NCBI RefSeq assembly: GCF_030409795.1
Contig: NZ_JAUFQN010000019.1
Location: 2,170,001-2,234,000 of the forward strand
DNA from: Flavobacterium paronense
Lineage (GTDB): Bacteria > Bacteroidota > Bacteroidia > Flavobacteriales > Flavobacteriaceae
DNA length: 64,000 nucleotides
Direction of reading: 5' to 3'
Shown here: piece by piece, positions 52,516 through 62,579 of the stretch
Layout: the number at the start of each line of letters is the position of its first letter
Numbering within the stretch: position 1 is the stretch's first letter
Position numbers and translations under genes: made by a program
The notes under the pieces: generated by a model
What the model was told of the DNA's origin: nothing
The model's database searches: none
Seen by the model: only the letters and a program-made list of their open reading frames with translations

Positions 52516-53790
52516 ATGATAAACAAAAGCACATTAGCCATTATTTTGGGTGGCGGACAAGGCTCAAGATTAGCACCGTTAACTGAGAGCCGTTCTAAAC
52601 CAGCTGTTCCAATAGCTGGAAAATATCGTTTGGTTGATATACCAATTTCAAATTGTATTAATTCAGACATTAAAAGAATGTTTGTTTTGACGCAATTTAA
52701 TTCGGCTTCACTAAATCAGCATATCAAAAACACCTATCATTTTAGCCATTTTAGCACGGCTTTTGTTGATATTTTGGCGGCAGAACAAACTCCGGATAAC
52801 CCAACATGGTTTCAAGGAACAGCGGACGCAGTTAGACAATGCATGCAGCATTTTATGAACCATGATTTTGATTATGCTTTGATTTTATCCGGTGATCAAT
52901 TGTATCAAATGGATTTTAACGAAATGATTAAAGCACATGAAAAAAGTGGTGCTTCAATTTCAATAGCGACCTTACCTGTAGATGATAAAGATGCCCCTGA
53001 TTTTGGAATTTTAAAAACCGATTCAGAGAATTTTATAACCTCATTTATCGAAAAACCGAGTGCCGAATTGTTGCCTAATTGGACTTCTGATGTAAGTGAA
53101 GAATCGAAAGCTGAAGGTAAACTTTACTTAGCCTCTATGGGGATTTATATCTTCAATCGTGATTTGTTGGTGGAATTAATGAAAAATCCAGACACTAAAG
53201 ATTTTGGAAAAGAAATTATTCCACAAGCCATTGGAAAACATAAAATACTGAGCTATCAATATGAAGGATATTGGACAGATATTGGTAATATAGATTCATT
53301 TTTTGAAGCTAATTTAGGTTTAACAGATGATATTCCAAAATTCAATCTTTTTGATAATTCAAGTAAAATCTACACACGTGCAAGGGTTTTACCACCATCA
53401 AAAATCACAGGTGCATCAACAGTAGATAAATCAGTTGTTGCTGAAGGTTGTATAATCAACGGGACAACAATAGAACATTCTGTAATTGGAATTAGAAGCA
53501 GAATTGATTTTGGCACTACTGTTATAAATTCTTATTTAATGGGTAATGATTACTATCAAAATTTAGAAGAAATCAGAAATAATAATTTGCATAATATTGC
53601 TAACATCGGAATTGGTGAACGTTGCTTTATCAATAACACCATTGTTGATAAAAATTGTAGAATTGGAAACGATGTCCGACTCAATGGCGGTAAACATTTA
53701 GAGGATATAAATACAGATTTATATACAATTAAGGATGGCATTATAGTAGTTAAGAAAGGTGCAGTTTTACCAGACGGATTTACTGTTTAA
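52516..53790 (+). CDS. glgC: Glucose-1-phosphate adenylyltransferase
   Basis: This 424-residue enzyme has GGGQGSRLAPLTESRSKPAVPIAGKYR nucleotide-binding residues (parts GGGQGSRLAPLT and KPAVPIAGKYR), the FQGTADAVRQ segment and a left-handed beta-helix C-terminus. It makes ADP-glucose for glycogen. It is in one operon with the GT4 synthase and ends at the terminator 53792-53829. Confidence 0.93.
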   Translation: MINKSTLAIILGGGQGSRLAPLTESRSKPAVPIAGKYRLVDIPISNCINSDIKRMFVLTQFNSASLNQHIKNTYHFSHFSTAFVDILAAEQTPDNPTWFQGTADAVRQCMQHFMNHDFDYALILSGDQLYQMDFNEMIKAHEKSGASISIATLPVDDKDAPDFGILKTDSENFITSFIEKPSAELLPNWTSDVSEESKAEGKLYLASMGIYIFNRDLLVELMKNPDTKDFGKEIIPQAIGKHKILSYQYEGYWTDIGNIDSFFEANLGLTDDIPKFNLFDNSSKIYTRARVLPPSKITGASTVDKSVVAEGCIINGTTIEHSVIGIRSRIDFGTTVINSYLMGNDYYQNLEEIRNNNLHNIANIGIGERCFINNTIVDKNCRIGNDVRLNGGKHLEDINTDLYTIKDGIIVVKKGAVLPDGFTV

Positions 53791-53791
53791 A

Positions 53792-53829
53792 TAAAAATCC
53801 CGACCTGTATTTTCAGGTCGGGATTTTTT
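53792..53829. terminator. Terminator between glgC and cytochrome c gene
   Basis: AATCCCGACCTG pairs perfectly with CAGGTCGGGATT, with T8 after it and A5 before. Confidence 0.85.
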
Positions 53830-54147
53830 TTAGTTCATGGTTACATAGTTGTAAATTTTTTGTCCAGCTAAATCATCTAAATGTGCTTTCTTTTGCATAC
53901 TTGCTACTATTGGTTTCCATTCTTCGGATGAAAATTCTTTGGTATCATAAAGCTTATGACATTTTGCACAATTGTTTTCGTAAAGCGATTTACCTTCTGC
54001 TAATTCAGCAGACATTACTGTCTGTGCTGGTTTAGCAGAAACAGTTGTTTCCGGTTTTTTAACTTCTGTGGTTGGCACACTCGATTTAGAAGCACACGAA
54101 TAAATGATTACGGATAAAACGGCGAGAGCAAGTACTTTATATTTCAT
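53830..54147 (-). CDS. Small cytochrome c lipoprotein
   Basis: This 105-residue protein has a lipoprotein signal (lipobox YSC, Cys18), a Thr/Lys/Pro linker and one haem site CAKCH (about residue 60) in ENNCAKCHKLYD; the Met ligand is likely in VASMQKK. It is an envelope electron carrier. Confidence 0.85.
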   Translation of the reverse strand: MKYKVLALAVLSVIIYSCASKSSVPTTEVKKPETTVSAKPAQTVMSAELAEGKSLYENNCAKCHKLYDTKEFSSEEWKPIVASMQKKAHLDDLAGQKIYNYVTMN

Positions 54148-54177
54148 GTTTTTATTTTAATTGTATTTAGTAAATAT

Positions 54178-54211
54178 AAAAAAAATCCCAATAGATTTTC
54201 ATTGGGATTTT
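54178..54211 (-). terminator. Terminator after the immunophilin gene
   Basis: AAATCCCAAT and ATTGGGATTT arms; on the minus strand the hairpin is followed by a run of T. Confidence 0.7.
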
Positions 54212-54266
54212 AATTTTAACTAAAATATTAAATAAAACTGCTCACTAATTACTGAGCAATAAACTC

Positions 54267-55199
54267 TTATTTCACATCCATTAATTCAACATCAAAAATT
54301 AGAGTTGCATCTGGTGGAATTACACCTCCTGCTCCGCTTGAACCATATCCTAAATAAGGTGGAATAACAAAACGCGCTTTGTCTCCTACTTTCAAAAGAG
54401 CTATTCCTTCGTCCCAACCTTCAATAACTTGACCTTGACCTAATCTGAATTCAATTGGTTTTTTTCTTGGATAAGAAGAATCAAATACTTTTCCACTTTC
54501 TAAAGAACCTTCATAATGAACTGAAACCGTTTTACCACTTTCAGCTTGTTTTCCTGAACCTTTTTGAATCATTTTATAACGTAGACCGCTTTCCGTTTTA
54601 TCGAAACCTGCTGCTAATTTTTCCATAGATTCTTCCGCTTGCTTTTTTGCTTCTTCAATTCTTTTGGCACGAGAACCTTCAAATGTTCTGAATGCTTCGA
54701 TTGCATTCCATTTTTTAGCTTCGTCTCCTACTCTAACTATTTCTATATTGTCAATCAAATCGCCTTGAGCTATAGCATCAACAACATCTTGTCCTTCTAC
54801 AACGTTACCAAAAACTGTATGTTTTCCGTCTAACCAATTGGTTGGAACATGAGTGATAAAAAACTGTGAACCATTACTTCCAGGACCTGAATTTGCCATT
54901 GATAAAACACCTGGTTTATCATGTTTTAAAGTTGGATGAAACTCATCATCAAAATTATAACCTGGACCACCAGTCCCAACTCCTTGTGGACAACCACCTT
55001 GAACCATAAAATCAGGAATTACTCGGTGAAATTTTAATCCATCGTAATATGGTTTTCCCATTGGTTTTGCTGAATTTTCTAATTGTCCTTCAGCTAATCC
55101 AACAAAATTACCAACTGTTCCTGGAGTTAAATCGTGTGTTAGCTTTACTAAAATCGAACCTTTTGAAGTATTGAATTTAGCGTATATTCCATTTTCCAT
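54267..55199 (-). CDS. Dual-family immunophilin: cyclophilin-FKBP fusion prolyl isomerase
   Basis: The ATG at 55199 gives 310 residues. The cyclophilin domain (about 1-165) has [25 protein letters not shown] and [10 protein letters not shown]; after a helical linker the FKBP domain (about 205-310) has [39 protein letters not shown] and [16 protein letters not shown] (parts). Both classes of peptidyl-prolyl isomerase in one chain define the CFBP type, which I recall reported in Flavobacterium and a few others. No signal peptide is visible, so it is cytoplasmic. Confidence 0.92.
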   Translation of the reverse strand: MENGIYAKFNTSKGSILVKLTHDLTPGTVGNFVGLAEGQLENSAKPMGKPYYDGLKFHRVIPDFMVQGGCPQGVGTGGPGYNFDDEFHPTLKHDKPGVLSMANSGPGSNGSQFFITHVPTNWLDGKHTVFGNVVEGQDVVDAIAQGDLIDNIEIVRVGDEAKKWNAIEAFRTFEGSRAKRIEEAKKQAEESMEKLAAGFDKTESGLRYKMIQKGSGKQAESGKTVSVHYEGSLESGKVFDSSYPRKKPIEFRLGQGQVIEGWDEGIALLKVGDKARFVIPPYLGYGSSGAGGVIPPDATLIFDVELMDVK

Positions 55200-55274
55200 T
55201 GTGTGAATTTTTATTTTGTGGGGCAAAGATAATACTTAAAATTGTAATTTTGGTTACCAATAAAAACTGAAAAC

Positions 55275-55724
55275 ATGAGTTCTATTTACAACAAAGCTGA
55301 TAACGATTTAATCATTGCTAGAATCCATAAACTAACTCCAGAAACAAAAGCACTATGGGGAAAAATGACTGTTGACCAAATGTTACAACATTGTACCATA
55401 ACAAGTGATGTGGCTTTTGGTAAAAAAGATATAAAGATTAATTTTCTATTGAAACTATTGGGGCGAATGCTTAAGAAAAAGGTCTTTTATGGTGGTGATA
55501 TGGGCAAAAACTCACCAACTGCCAAAGAGTTTATTGTAACAAATCATATTGAATTTGAAAAAGCAAAATCCGATTTTATTGCCAACTTTAGTCGATTTGC
55601 ATCAGAGGGAAAATCTTCAATTATATTAATGAATCATCCTTTTTGGGGAAAAATGACCTATGACGATTGGGATGCATTAATGTGGAAACACACCAATCAT
55701 CATTTAGAGCAGTTTGGGGTTTAA
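55275..55724 (+). CDS. DUF1569 (DinB-like) protein
   Basis: This 149-residue four-helix protein has [21 protein letters not shown] (parts), the His-rich [28 protein letters not shown] end and the conserved His residues expected for a DinB-type metal site. Function unknown. Its stop codon at 55722 is only 17 bp before the trmD start, with promoter-like sequence between. Confidence 0.8.
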   Translation: MSSIYNKADNDLIIARIHKLTPETKALWGKMTVDQMLQHCTITSDVAFGKKDIKINFLLKLLGRMLKKKVFYGGDMGKNSPTAKEFIVTNHIEFEKAKSDFIANFSRFASEGKSSIILMNHPFWGKMTYDDWDALMWKHTNHHLEQFGV

Positions 55725-55741
55725 CTTTGTATCTTTGCACA

Positions 55742-56422
55742 ATGCGTATAGATATCATAACTATTTTACCCGAATTAATGAAAAGTCCTTTCGAAGCTTC
55801 GATAATGAAACGCGCTATTGAAAAGGGATTAGTGGAAGTTCATTTTCACAATTTACGAGATTACACCAATAACAAACAAAAAAGTGTTGACGATTATCAA
55901 TTTGGTGGTGGAGCTGGAATGGTAATGATGGTTCAGCCAATAGATGATTGTATAACGCATTTAAAAAGCGAAAGAAGCTACGACGAAATTATTTATATGT
56001 CGCCTGATGGTGAAACCTTAAACCAGAAAATGGCCAATACTGCTTCGATGTATGAAAACATAATTATTCTTTGCGGACATTACAAAGGTGTTGACCAACG
56101 GGTGCGCGATCATTTTATTACCAAAGAAATTTCGATTGGTGATTATGTACTTTCTGGTGGTGAAATTGGTGCTATCGTATTTTGCGATGCCATTATACGT
56201 TTGATTCCAGGTGTTTTATCAGATGAAACCTCAGCACTGACTGATAGTTTTCAAGATAATTTATTATCCGGACCAATTTATACACGACCAGCAGACTACA
56301 AAGGTTGGAAAGTTCCGGAAGTTTTAACCAGCGGACATTTTGCTAAAATTGACAAATGGCGTGAGGACATGGCGTTTGAACATACCAAAAATCGTCGTCC
56401 AGATTTGCTGGACAATGAATAA
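55742..56422 (+). CDS. trmD: tRNA (guanine37-N1)-methyltransferase
   Basis: The ATG at 55742 gives 226 residues starting [13 protein letters not shown], the family's N-terminus; the frame extends upstream to 55667 inside the previous gene. The SPOUT knot has [24 protein letters not shown] and [11 protein letters not shown], and the C-terminus has the [10 protein letters not shown] motif. It methylates G37 of tRNA to keep the reading frame. It precedes rplS as in many bacteria. Confidence 0.95.
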   Translation: MRIDIITILPELMKSPFEASIMKRAIEKGLVEVHFHNLRDYTNNKQKSVDDYQFGGGAGMVMMVQPIDDCITHLKSERSYDEIIYMSPDGETLNQKMANTASMYENIIILCGHYKGVDQRVRDHFITKEISIGDYVLSGGEIGAIVFCDAIIRLIPGVLSDETSALTDSFQDNLLSGPIYTRPADYKGWKVPEVLTSGHFAKIDKWREDMAFEHTKNRRPDLLDNE

Positions 56423-56496
56423 TGGATAATTAACAATTGATAATGAGCCATTTGCATCATAAAAAAATTATCAATTATTAATTGTTAATTATCAAT
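56422..56496. repeat. Inverted repeat between trmD and rplS
   Basis: GATAATTAACAATTGATAAT (56425-56444) is matched in reverse by ATTATCAATT...AATTGTTAATTATC (56467-56493), with seven extra bases in the right arm. It may end trmD transcripts; its right arm overlaps the rplS promoter. Confidence 0.6.
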
Positions 56497-56511
56497 TCTT
56501 TCCTATCTTTG
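56482..56511 (+). promoter_or_regulatory. Sigma-A promoter of rplS
   Basis: TTG at 56482-56484, 19-bp spacer, TATCTTTG at 56504-56511. It leaves a leader of about 65 nt (56517-56583). Confidence 0.7.
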
Positions 56512-56516
56512 CCCCC

Positions 56517-56583
56517 ACATTTGACCAACCTCTGGCGAAAACCGTGAATGTTGCTCAGATTTAAAACCATAATAAGTATAAAA
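56517..56583 (+). promoter_or_regulatory. rplS leader, possible L19 autoregulatory RNA
   Basis: The short leader has conserved-looking CTCTGGCGAAAACCGTGAATG sequence (parts CTCTGGCGAA and CCGTGAATG). A ribosomal protein leader upstream of L19 has been predicted in flavobacteria from comparative genomics, as I recall; I could not check this against its model. Confidence 0.35.
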
Positions 56584-56934
56584 ATGGCAAATTTAGTAGA
56601 TTTCGTTAATAACGAATTATCAACCAAAAAAGATTTCCCTACTTTCGGTGCTGGTGATACAATCACAGTTTACTACGAAATTAAAGAGGGTGAAAAAACA
56701 AGAACTCAGTTTTTCAAAGGAGTTGTAATCCAAAGAAAAGGTGCAGGAATAACTGAAACTTTTACAATCCGTAAAATGTCTGGTGCCGTTGGTGTAGAGC
56801 GTATCTTCCCAGTTAACATGCCAGCTTTACAAAAAGTAGAAGTGAACCAAAGAGGTAAAGTTAGAAGAGCTCGTATCTACTACTTTAGAGAACTTACTGG
56901 TAAAAAAGCAAAAATCAAAGAAAGAAGAAGATAA
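56584..56934 (+). CDS. rplS: 50S ribosomal protein L19
   Basis: The ATG at 56584 gives 116 residues starting MANLVDFVNNEL. It has FGAGDTITVYYEIKEGEKTRTQ, FKGVVIQRKGAGITETFTIRK and the basic KVRRARIYYFRELTGKKAKIKE end (parts). It contacts 16S-23S bridges. It has its own promoter and terminator; a frame extending to 56548 belongs to the leader. Confidence 0.95.
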   Translation: MANLVDFVNNELSTKKDFPTFGAGDTITVYYEIKEGEKTRTQFFKGVVIQRKGAGITETFTIRKMSGAVGVERIFPVNMPALQKVEVNQRGKVRRARIYYFRELTGKKAKIKERRR

Positions 56935-56953
56935 TTCGAATCTTTCTATTCAT

Positions 56954-56987
56954 AAAAAAAGTCCCGATTGTACCGGGACTTTTTTTA
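56954..56987 (+). terminator. Terminator after rplS
   Basis: AAAGTCCCG and CGGGACTTT arms around a short loop, A7 before and T7 after. Confidence 0.85.
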
Positions 56988-57189
56988 TTCTGTCATTTTA
57001 AATCTAATATTTTATCAAATCAATATTTTTTCAAAGGTAAAATGACAATTTGATAATTCAATCGATTTCGCAATAGTTGTCAACCGAATTTCTATCATAT
57101 TAATTATATTTGCTATCGCGAAAATTTTTAAACAACACCCGAGGCGCTGCCGAATTGTATGGAGCGTAGCGGAGTAAAACCTCAACAAA

Positions 57190-58413
57190 ATGGCAAAAAT
57201 TAAAGTAGCCAATCCAGTAGTAGAATTGGATGGCGATGAAATGACACGAATTATTTGGAACTTTATAAAAGAACAATTAATTCTGCCTTACCTAGACTTA
57301 GATATTAAATATTACGACTTAGGTATAGAGCATAGAGACGCTACTAAAGACCAAGTCACTATCGACTCAGCAGAAGCCATCAAAAAATATAACGTAGGTA
57401 TCAAATGTGCTACCATTACTCCAGATGAAGAAAGAGTAAAAGAATTCAATCTTTCTGAAATGTGGAAATCTCCTAACGGAACTATCCGTAATATCGTTGG
57501 CGGAACTGTTTTTCGTGAACCAATTATCATGAAAAATGTTCCTCGTTATGTTCAAGGTTGGACAAAACCTATCGTTATTGGTCGTCATGCTTTTGGCGAT
57601 CAATACAAAGCAACCGATAAAGTTATTAAAGGAAAAGGAACGTTAACCATGTCATTTACGAATGAAGCCGGAGAAACTACAACTTGGAATGTTTACGACT
57701 TTAAAGGTGACGGTGTGGCAATGTCTATGTATAATACAGATGAAAGCATCTACGGATTTGCACATTCGTCTTTTCAAATGGCGTTGACCAAAAAATGGCC
57801 ATTATACCTTTCAACTAAAAATACCATCTTAAAAGCGTATGACGGAAGGTTTAAAGATATCTTCGAAGAAGTTTTCCAACAACATTACAAATCACAATTT
57901 GATGCCATTGGAATCACATACGAACACAGATTAATTGACGACATGGTTGCTTCTTGCATGAAATGGAACGGCGGATTTGTTTGGGCCTGTAAAAACTATG
58001 ATGGCGATGTTCAATCGGATACAGTAGCACAAGGATTTGGTTCATTAGGATTAATGACCTCTGTTTTGGTTACTCCAGATGGAAAAACGGTTGAAGCAGA
58101 AGCGGCACATGGAACCGTAACGCGTCACTTCAGAGAACACCAAAAAGGACGCGCAACTTCTACTAATCCAATTGCATCAATCTTTGCTTGGACAAGAGGA
58201 TTAGAGCACAGAGGAAAATTAGACAACAATCAAGAATTAATTGATTTTTGCTTAAAACTAGAACAAGTTTGTATAGAAACAGTTGAAAGCGGGAAAATGA
58301 CAAAAGACTTAGCCATGTTGGTGAAACCTGAGGGGCTAACGGCTGCTGATTATTTAACTACAGAAGGTTTCTTGGCAGCTATTAAAGAAAACCTAGATGT
58401 GAAATTGGGATAA
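57190..58413 (+). CDS. icd: NADP-dependent isocitrate dehydrogenase
   Basis: This 407-residue TCA-cycle enzyme is of the eukaryote-like subfamily. It has [11 protein letters not shown], the substrate site [18 protein letters not shown] (parts), [16 protein letters not shown], the NADP region [17 protein letters not shown] (part [10 protein letters not shown]) and the metal-binding [16 protein letters not shown] at 57105-57112 may be its -7 box; the TTG at 57077 is 25 bp away, rather long. The terminator is at 58436-58472. Confidence 0.95.
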   Translation: MAKIKVANPVVELDGDEMTRIIWNFIKEQLILPYLDLDIKYYDLGIEHRDATKDQVTIDSAEAIKKYNVGIKCATITPDEERVKEFNLSEMWKSPNGTIRNIVGGTVFREPIIMKNVPRYVQGWTKPIVIGRHAFGDQYKATDKVIKGKGTLTMSFTNEAGETTTWNVYDFKGDGVAMSMYNTDESIYGFAHSSFQMALTKKWPLYLSTKNTILKAYDGRFKDIFEEVFQQHYKSQFDAIGITYEHRLIDDMVASCMKWNGGFVWACKNYDGDVQSDTVAQGFGSLGLMTSVLVTPDGKTVEAEAAHGTVTRHFREHQKGRATSTNPIASIFAWTRGLEHRGKLDNNQELIDFCLKLEQVCIETVESGKMTKDLAMLVKPEGLTAADYLTTEGFLAAIKENLDVKLG

Positions 58414-58435
58414 AATACAATCTTAAAACATATTT

Positions 58436-58472
58436 AAAAGCGGTCTTGTTTGAATAATAAGGCCGCTTTTTT
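58436..58472. terminator. Terminator between icd and the exported protein
   Basis: AAAAGCGGTCTT pairs with AAGGCCGCTTTT (one G-T pair), followed by T-run; it serves both convergent genes. Confidence 0.8.
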
Positions 58473-59157
58473 ATTTCTTTACTTCAAGTTCAATACCATT
58501 GATTCTAAAAATTTTTACAACTGCTTTATAGCCTGTATTTAAACCCCATTGTTGGGCAGTGATTAACTTTTCATTCCCATCAAAAAAGGTAAAGGCACCT
58601 GTGTTTGGAAAAAACTCACCAGTGTTTAAGGCCTCTATTTGTATTGTATTTAATCCTAATTTTAAATTAAAAGTATATTTATTAAAACCTGATTCTAATT
58701 CATATAATGGAATAACTTTTTCCCCATTTAAATAAATAGCAATCAAGTCACCATCTACGTTACCATAATCTCTACAACCAATATATATAGTTTCGGTATA
58801 AACTTTAAATTCTCCGAAAAAGAAATCGCTGTTTTCAACTACACTAGCATAGCCTTCTGTTTTCAGCATTTTATTAGCTTTTTCAGTATAGCCTTTAGCC
58901 GGACTAGCAAATTGTTCTTTTTCGAATATACTTTTCTCTTCTTCTGGCTTTTTCTTTAGTAATGAAAAACTTTCTCCTAGTTTGTCTTTTTTATCAAAAA
59001 TACTTGGATAGGTTATCGCTTTTGAAGATGTGGGAGAAACACTTCCTTTAGGGTTTGAAATTGGGGCAATATTCAATGTTTTCTTAGGCAACTCAAATTG
59101 AGAGAAACCCTTGAAGGAGATAAGAATTAAAAATAAAAAAGCGAAAATTGCTTTCAT
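58471..59157 (-). CDS. Exported protein of unknown function
   Basis: The ATG at 59157 gives a 228-residue protein with a signal peptide (MKAIFAFLFLILISFKGFSQ). The second half has an IYIGCRDYGNVDGDLIAIYLNGEKVIP stretch (parts IGCRDYGNVDGD and IYLNGEK) and LNTIQIEALNTGEFFPNTG, resembling a carbohydrate-binding-like beta sandwich. I do not recognise the family. Confidence 0.65.
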   Translation of the reverse strand: MKAIFAFLFLILISFKGFSQFELPKKTLNIAPISNPKGSVSPTSSKAITYPSIFDKKDKLGESFSLLKKKPEEEKSIFEKEQFASPAKGYTEKANKMLKTEGYASVVENSDFFFGEFKVYTETIYIGCRDYGNVDGDLIAIYLNGEKVIPLYELESGFNKYTFNLKLGLNTIQIEALNTGEFFPNTGAFTFFDGNEKLITAQQWGLNTGYKAVVKIFRINGIELEVKK

Positions 59158-59297
59158 CAAATAATTTATTTAAGCCGTAAAAGTATTCAAATTCTTTTCA
59201 AAAGTTGTTCTGAATTAACCATTGATTAACATAATCATTTGTAACAATACCTACCTTTGTCCGCCAAACGGGGAATCAAAATAAAATCATCAATTAT

Positions 59298-61667
59298 ATG
59301 CAAAAAAAAATCATATTTATGTTACTAATTTTAGTAACTACTATCTCATTTTCCCAAGAAAAATTTACTCTTAGCGGAACTATTGCAGACATAAGAACCA
59401 ACGAGACCCTAATTGGAGTTAACCTATTCATCCCAGAAATAAAAGCAGGAGTTATTACCAATGAATACGGTTTTTATTCTATTACGATTCCAAAAGGAAC
59501 CTATAAAATCCAAATCAGTTATTTAGGTTATGAAACTATCGAAGAAACTATTTCATTAGATAAAGACATCAAGAAGAATTTTAATCTAAATGAAACCGGA
59601 CAAGCTTTAGAAGAAGTAGTTATCAATACCGAAAAAACCGCGACTAACATTCGCAAACCTGAAATGAGCGTTAACAAACTCTCTATCGGAACTATAAAAA
59701 AGATTCCTGTTGTTTTGGGCGAAGTTGATATTTTAAAAGCACTTTTAACTTTACCAGGTGTCACTAATGCCGGTGAAGGTCAATCGGGATTCAATGTTCG
59801 TGGTGGAGGTGCTGATCAGAATTTAATTTTATTAGACGAAGCTACCATATTTAACTCATCTCACGTTTTTGGATTCTTTTCAGTTTTCAATCCAGATGCT
59901 ATTAAGGATTTAAAATTATATAAAGGCGGAATTCCTGCCCGATTTGGAGGAAGGGTTTCGTCAGTTTTAGACATTTACCAAAAAGATGGCAATAGTAATA
60001 AATTCAGCATGAACGGCGGTATCGGATTAATTTCGAGCCGACTGCTTGCAGAAGGACCAATAGTAAAAGACAAAGGTTCATTTCTATTTGCCGGAAGAGC
60101 TTCCTACGCACATTTATTTTTAAAGTTAACCGACAATAAAAACTCGGCCTATTTTTATGATTTAAATACCAAAATTAATTATAAACTGAATCCTAACAAC
60201 AATTTATTCCTTTCCGGATATTTTGGTCGTGACGTTTTTAGTTTAAACAATAGTTTTATAAATACTTATGGTAATTCGACCTTAAACCTGCGTTGGAATC
60301 ACCTGTTTTCGGATAAATTATTTACGAATCTTTCGGCGATTTACAGTGATTACTATTATGGTTTGGATTTGAATTTATTAGGGTTTTTATGGAATTCTGG
60401 TATCAAAAACTACAATATCAAGTATGATTTCAAGCATTATGTTACCGATAAGGTAAAATTAAATTACGGTGTTAACAGCAGTTATTATGATTTTAATCCC
60501 GGAACCATAGAACCATCAGGCTCTGATTCAGGAATAAATTACAAACAACTTGAAAAGAAATATGCTTTTGAGCCTTCTATTTATATCGATGCTGAACAAA
60601 AAGTAACCAAAGACTTTTCTCTTTCTTATGGTCTGCGCTACAGTTTGTTTTATCGATTGGGAAGCTCTACAGTAAATCTTTATCAAAATAATCAAGCGGT
60701 AATCTTTAATTCTGATTTACAGATTTATGAAAAAGGAACACCAACCGGAACAAAATTTTATGGTAGCAATAAAGTGATTGAAAGCTTCAACAATCTCGAA
60801 CCTCGCTTTGCAGCTTCTTATCAGTTAAACGAAAACGAATCGATAAAAGCCAGTTACAATAGAATATCGCAATACCTTCAATTAATTTCTAACACAGCAT
60901 CTCCAACACCTTTGGATGTTTGGACTCCGAGTGACAACTACATAAAACCGCAGATTTTAGACCAAGTGGCTTTGGGTTACTTTAGAAACTTTAAAGAAGA
61001 TAAGTATTCGTTAGAAGTAGAAACCTTCTATAAAAAAATCAAAAACCGTATCGACTACATTGATGGTGCCGACTTAATTGCAAACGAAGCCATTGAACAA
61101 GTAATCTTAAATGGCGAAATGAGAGCTTATGGTTTAGAAGTTTTATTCCGAAAAAATACCGGAAAGTTAAACGGTTGGATATCCTATACCCTATCGAAAT
61201 CTCAGCAAAGAACACCTGGAAGAAATGCTTCAGAAACAGGAATAAACAACGGAAACTGGTACCGTTCTGCCTATGATAAATTACATAACTTATCGATCAC
61301 AAGTTCTTATAATTTTAATCCAAAATGGGTTTTTGGAGCTAATTTTGTCTTGCAGTCAGGGCAACCCGTAACCTATCCAAATGGTCAATACGAATATGAA
61401 GGCATCACTGTTCCGACTTATGGATTGCGAAATGAAAATAGTCTCCCGGTTTATCATCACTTAGATATTTCAGCTACTTATACTCCGAAACCCAACAAGA
61501 AAAAAGGATGGCAAAGCGAATGGGTTTTTAGTATTTACAATCTATACGGACGTAAAAATGCAGCATCAATTTCTTTCAGACAAAATGTAGACAGTGGTGC
61601 AAATGAAGCAATTCGCTTGTCCATATTCGGAATTGTTCCAGGTGTTAGTTATAACTTTAAATTTTAA
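59298..61667 (+). CDS. TonB-dependent receptor with carboxypeptidase-regulatory-like N-terminus
   Basis: This 789-residue outer membrane protein has a signal peptide (MQKKIIFMLLILVTTISFSQ), a CarboxypepD_reg-like beta domain (about 24-105: LSGTIADIRTNETLIGVNL), a plug (about 120-230: GFNVRGGGADQNLILLDEA, parts) and a 22-strand barrel. No TonB-box is obvious. It lies 4 bp before a DUF4249 lipoprotein, a pair typical of Flavobacteriia and probably cooperating in uptake. TACCTTTG at 59252-59259 is a possible -7 box. Confidence 0.92.
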   Translation: MQKKIIFMLLILVTTISFSQEKFTLSGTIADIRTNETLIGVNLFIPEIKAGVITNEYGFYSITIPKGTYKIQISYLGYETIEETISLDKDIKKNFNLNETGQALEEVVINTEKTATNIRKPEMSVNKLSIGTIKKIPVVLGEVDILKALLTLPGVTNAGEGQSGFNVRGGGADQNLILLDEATIFNSSHVFGFFSVFNPDAIKDLKLYKGGIPARFGGRVSSVLDIYQKDGNSNKFSMNGGIGLISSRLLAEGPIVKDKGSFLFAGRASYAHLFLKLTDNKNSAYFYDLNTKINYKLNPNNNLFLSGYFGRDVFSLNNSFINTYGNSTLNLRWNHLFSDKLFTNLSAIYSDYYYGLDLNLLGFLWNSGIKNYNIKYDFKHYVTDKVKLNYGVNSSYYDFNPGTIEPSGSDSGINYKQLEKKYAFEPSIYIDAEQKVTKDFSLSYGLRYSLFYRLGSSTVNLYQNNQAVIFNSDLQIYEKGTPTGTKFYGSNKVIESFNNLEPRFAASYQLNENESIKASYNRISQYLQLISNTASPTPLDVWTPSDNYIKPQILDQVALGYFRNFKEDKYSLEVETFYKKIKNRIDYIDGADLIANEAIEQVILNGEMRAYGLEVLFRKNTGKLNGWISYTLSKSQQRTPGRNASETGINNGNWYRSAYDKLHNLSITSSYNFNPKWVFGANFVLQSGQPVTYPNGQYEYEGITVPTYGLRNENSLPVYHHLDISATYTPKPNKKKGWQSEWVFSIYNLYGRKNAASISFRQNVDSGANEAIRLSIFGIVPGVSYNFKF

Positions 61668-61671
61668 TCTT

Positions 61672-62493
61672 ATGAAACTCTATAAAATCACATTATTTTT
61701 CCTATTCACTATTTTTATAACAAGTTGTGAAGATGTTGTTCAAGTTGATTTAGATACTGCAGCACCAAAGCTTGTCGTTAATGGTTCAATTCAATGGCAA
61801 AAAGGGACTTTGGGTAATGAACAACAAATCAAATTATCGACCACAACAGGTTTTTACAGCACCACTATTCCAACAGTTTCAGGAGCATTGCTATTTGTAA
61901 CCAATAGTGATAATATTACTTTCAATTTTTCTGAAGAAATTCCTAACTCCGGAATCTACCTTTGTCATAATTTTGTGCCCGAAATTGACAAAACGTATGT
62001 CCTGACAATTATTCTAAATGGAGAAACTTATACTGCAACCGAAAGTCTAAAAAGCGTCTCGCCTATTACTAATATTACTCAAAACAACGAAGGAGGTTTT
62101 AATGGAAGTGATATAGAAATCAAAACCTTTTACAATGATCCTGCTGTTGTGAATAATTACTATTTGTTTAAATATAAAGCTAATGTGAATGCTATTCCAA
62201 GTTATGATGTTAGCGATGATGAGTTTTATCAAGGCAATGAATTTTTTGGCTATTATACCGATGAAAATATTAAAAGCGGCGATAACTTAGACATCACTAT
62301 TTATGGAGTTTCCAAACGCTATTTCGATTACATGAGCAAACTTATTTTAATTTCAGGAGGTAGTAATGGTCCTTTTTCTACACCACCGGCAACAGTTCGT
62401 GGAAACATCATCAATCAAACAAATCCAAACAACTATGCTTTAGGGTATTTTAATATTTCGGAAACTGATTTTAGGAATTATGTTGTACAATAA
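61672..62493 (+). CDS. DUF4249 lipoprotein partner of the TonB receptor
   Basis: The ATG at 61672 gives 273 residues with lipobox ITSC (Cys18). The body has the DUF4249 pattern: VDLDTAAPKLVVNGSIQW, SGALLFVTN, a NSGIYLCHNFVPEIDKTYVLTI strand region and the FGYYTDENIKSGD segment. It is presumed to be a surface or outer membrane lipoprotein. It is 4 bp behind the receptor gene. Confidence 0.85.
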   Translation: MKLYKITLFFLFTIFITSCEDVVQVDLDTAAPKLVVNGSIQWQKGTLGNEQQIKLSTTTGFYSTTIPTVSGALLFVTNSDNITFNFSEEIPNSGIYLCHNFVPEIDKTYVLTIILNGETYTATESLKSVSPITNITQNNEGGFNGSDIEIKTFYNDPAVVNNYYLFKYKANVNAIPSYDVSDDEFYQGNEFFGYYTDENIKSGDNLDITIYGVSKRYFDYMSKLILISGGSNGPFSTPPATVRGNIINQTNPNNYALGYFNISETDFRNYVVQ

Positions 62494-62506
62494 AAAGTCA
62501 GAGCTA

Positions 62507-62573
62507 CAAGGTTAGAAGTACGAAGTTTTTTTAATTACTTTTACAATTCGTACTTCCAACTTCTAATTTTATC
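62507..62573. repeat. Inverted repeat after the TonB receptor operon
   Basis: TTAGAAGTACGAAG near 62510 is matched by TTCGTACTTCCAACTTCTAA ending near 62568, with T-rich loop between. It could form a terminator hairpin or be a dispersed palindrome. Confidence 0.5.
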
Positions 62574-62579
62574 CTTATA

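Noticed and set aside
59217..59259. TGATTAACATAATCA before the TonB receptor -7 box
   Set aside because: The half-sites are seven bases apart instead of four, and the centre does not fit the spacing.
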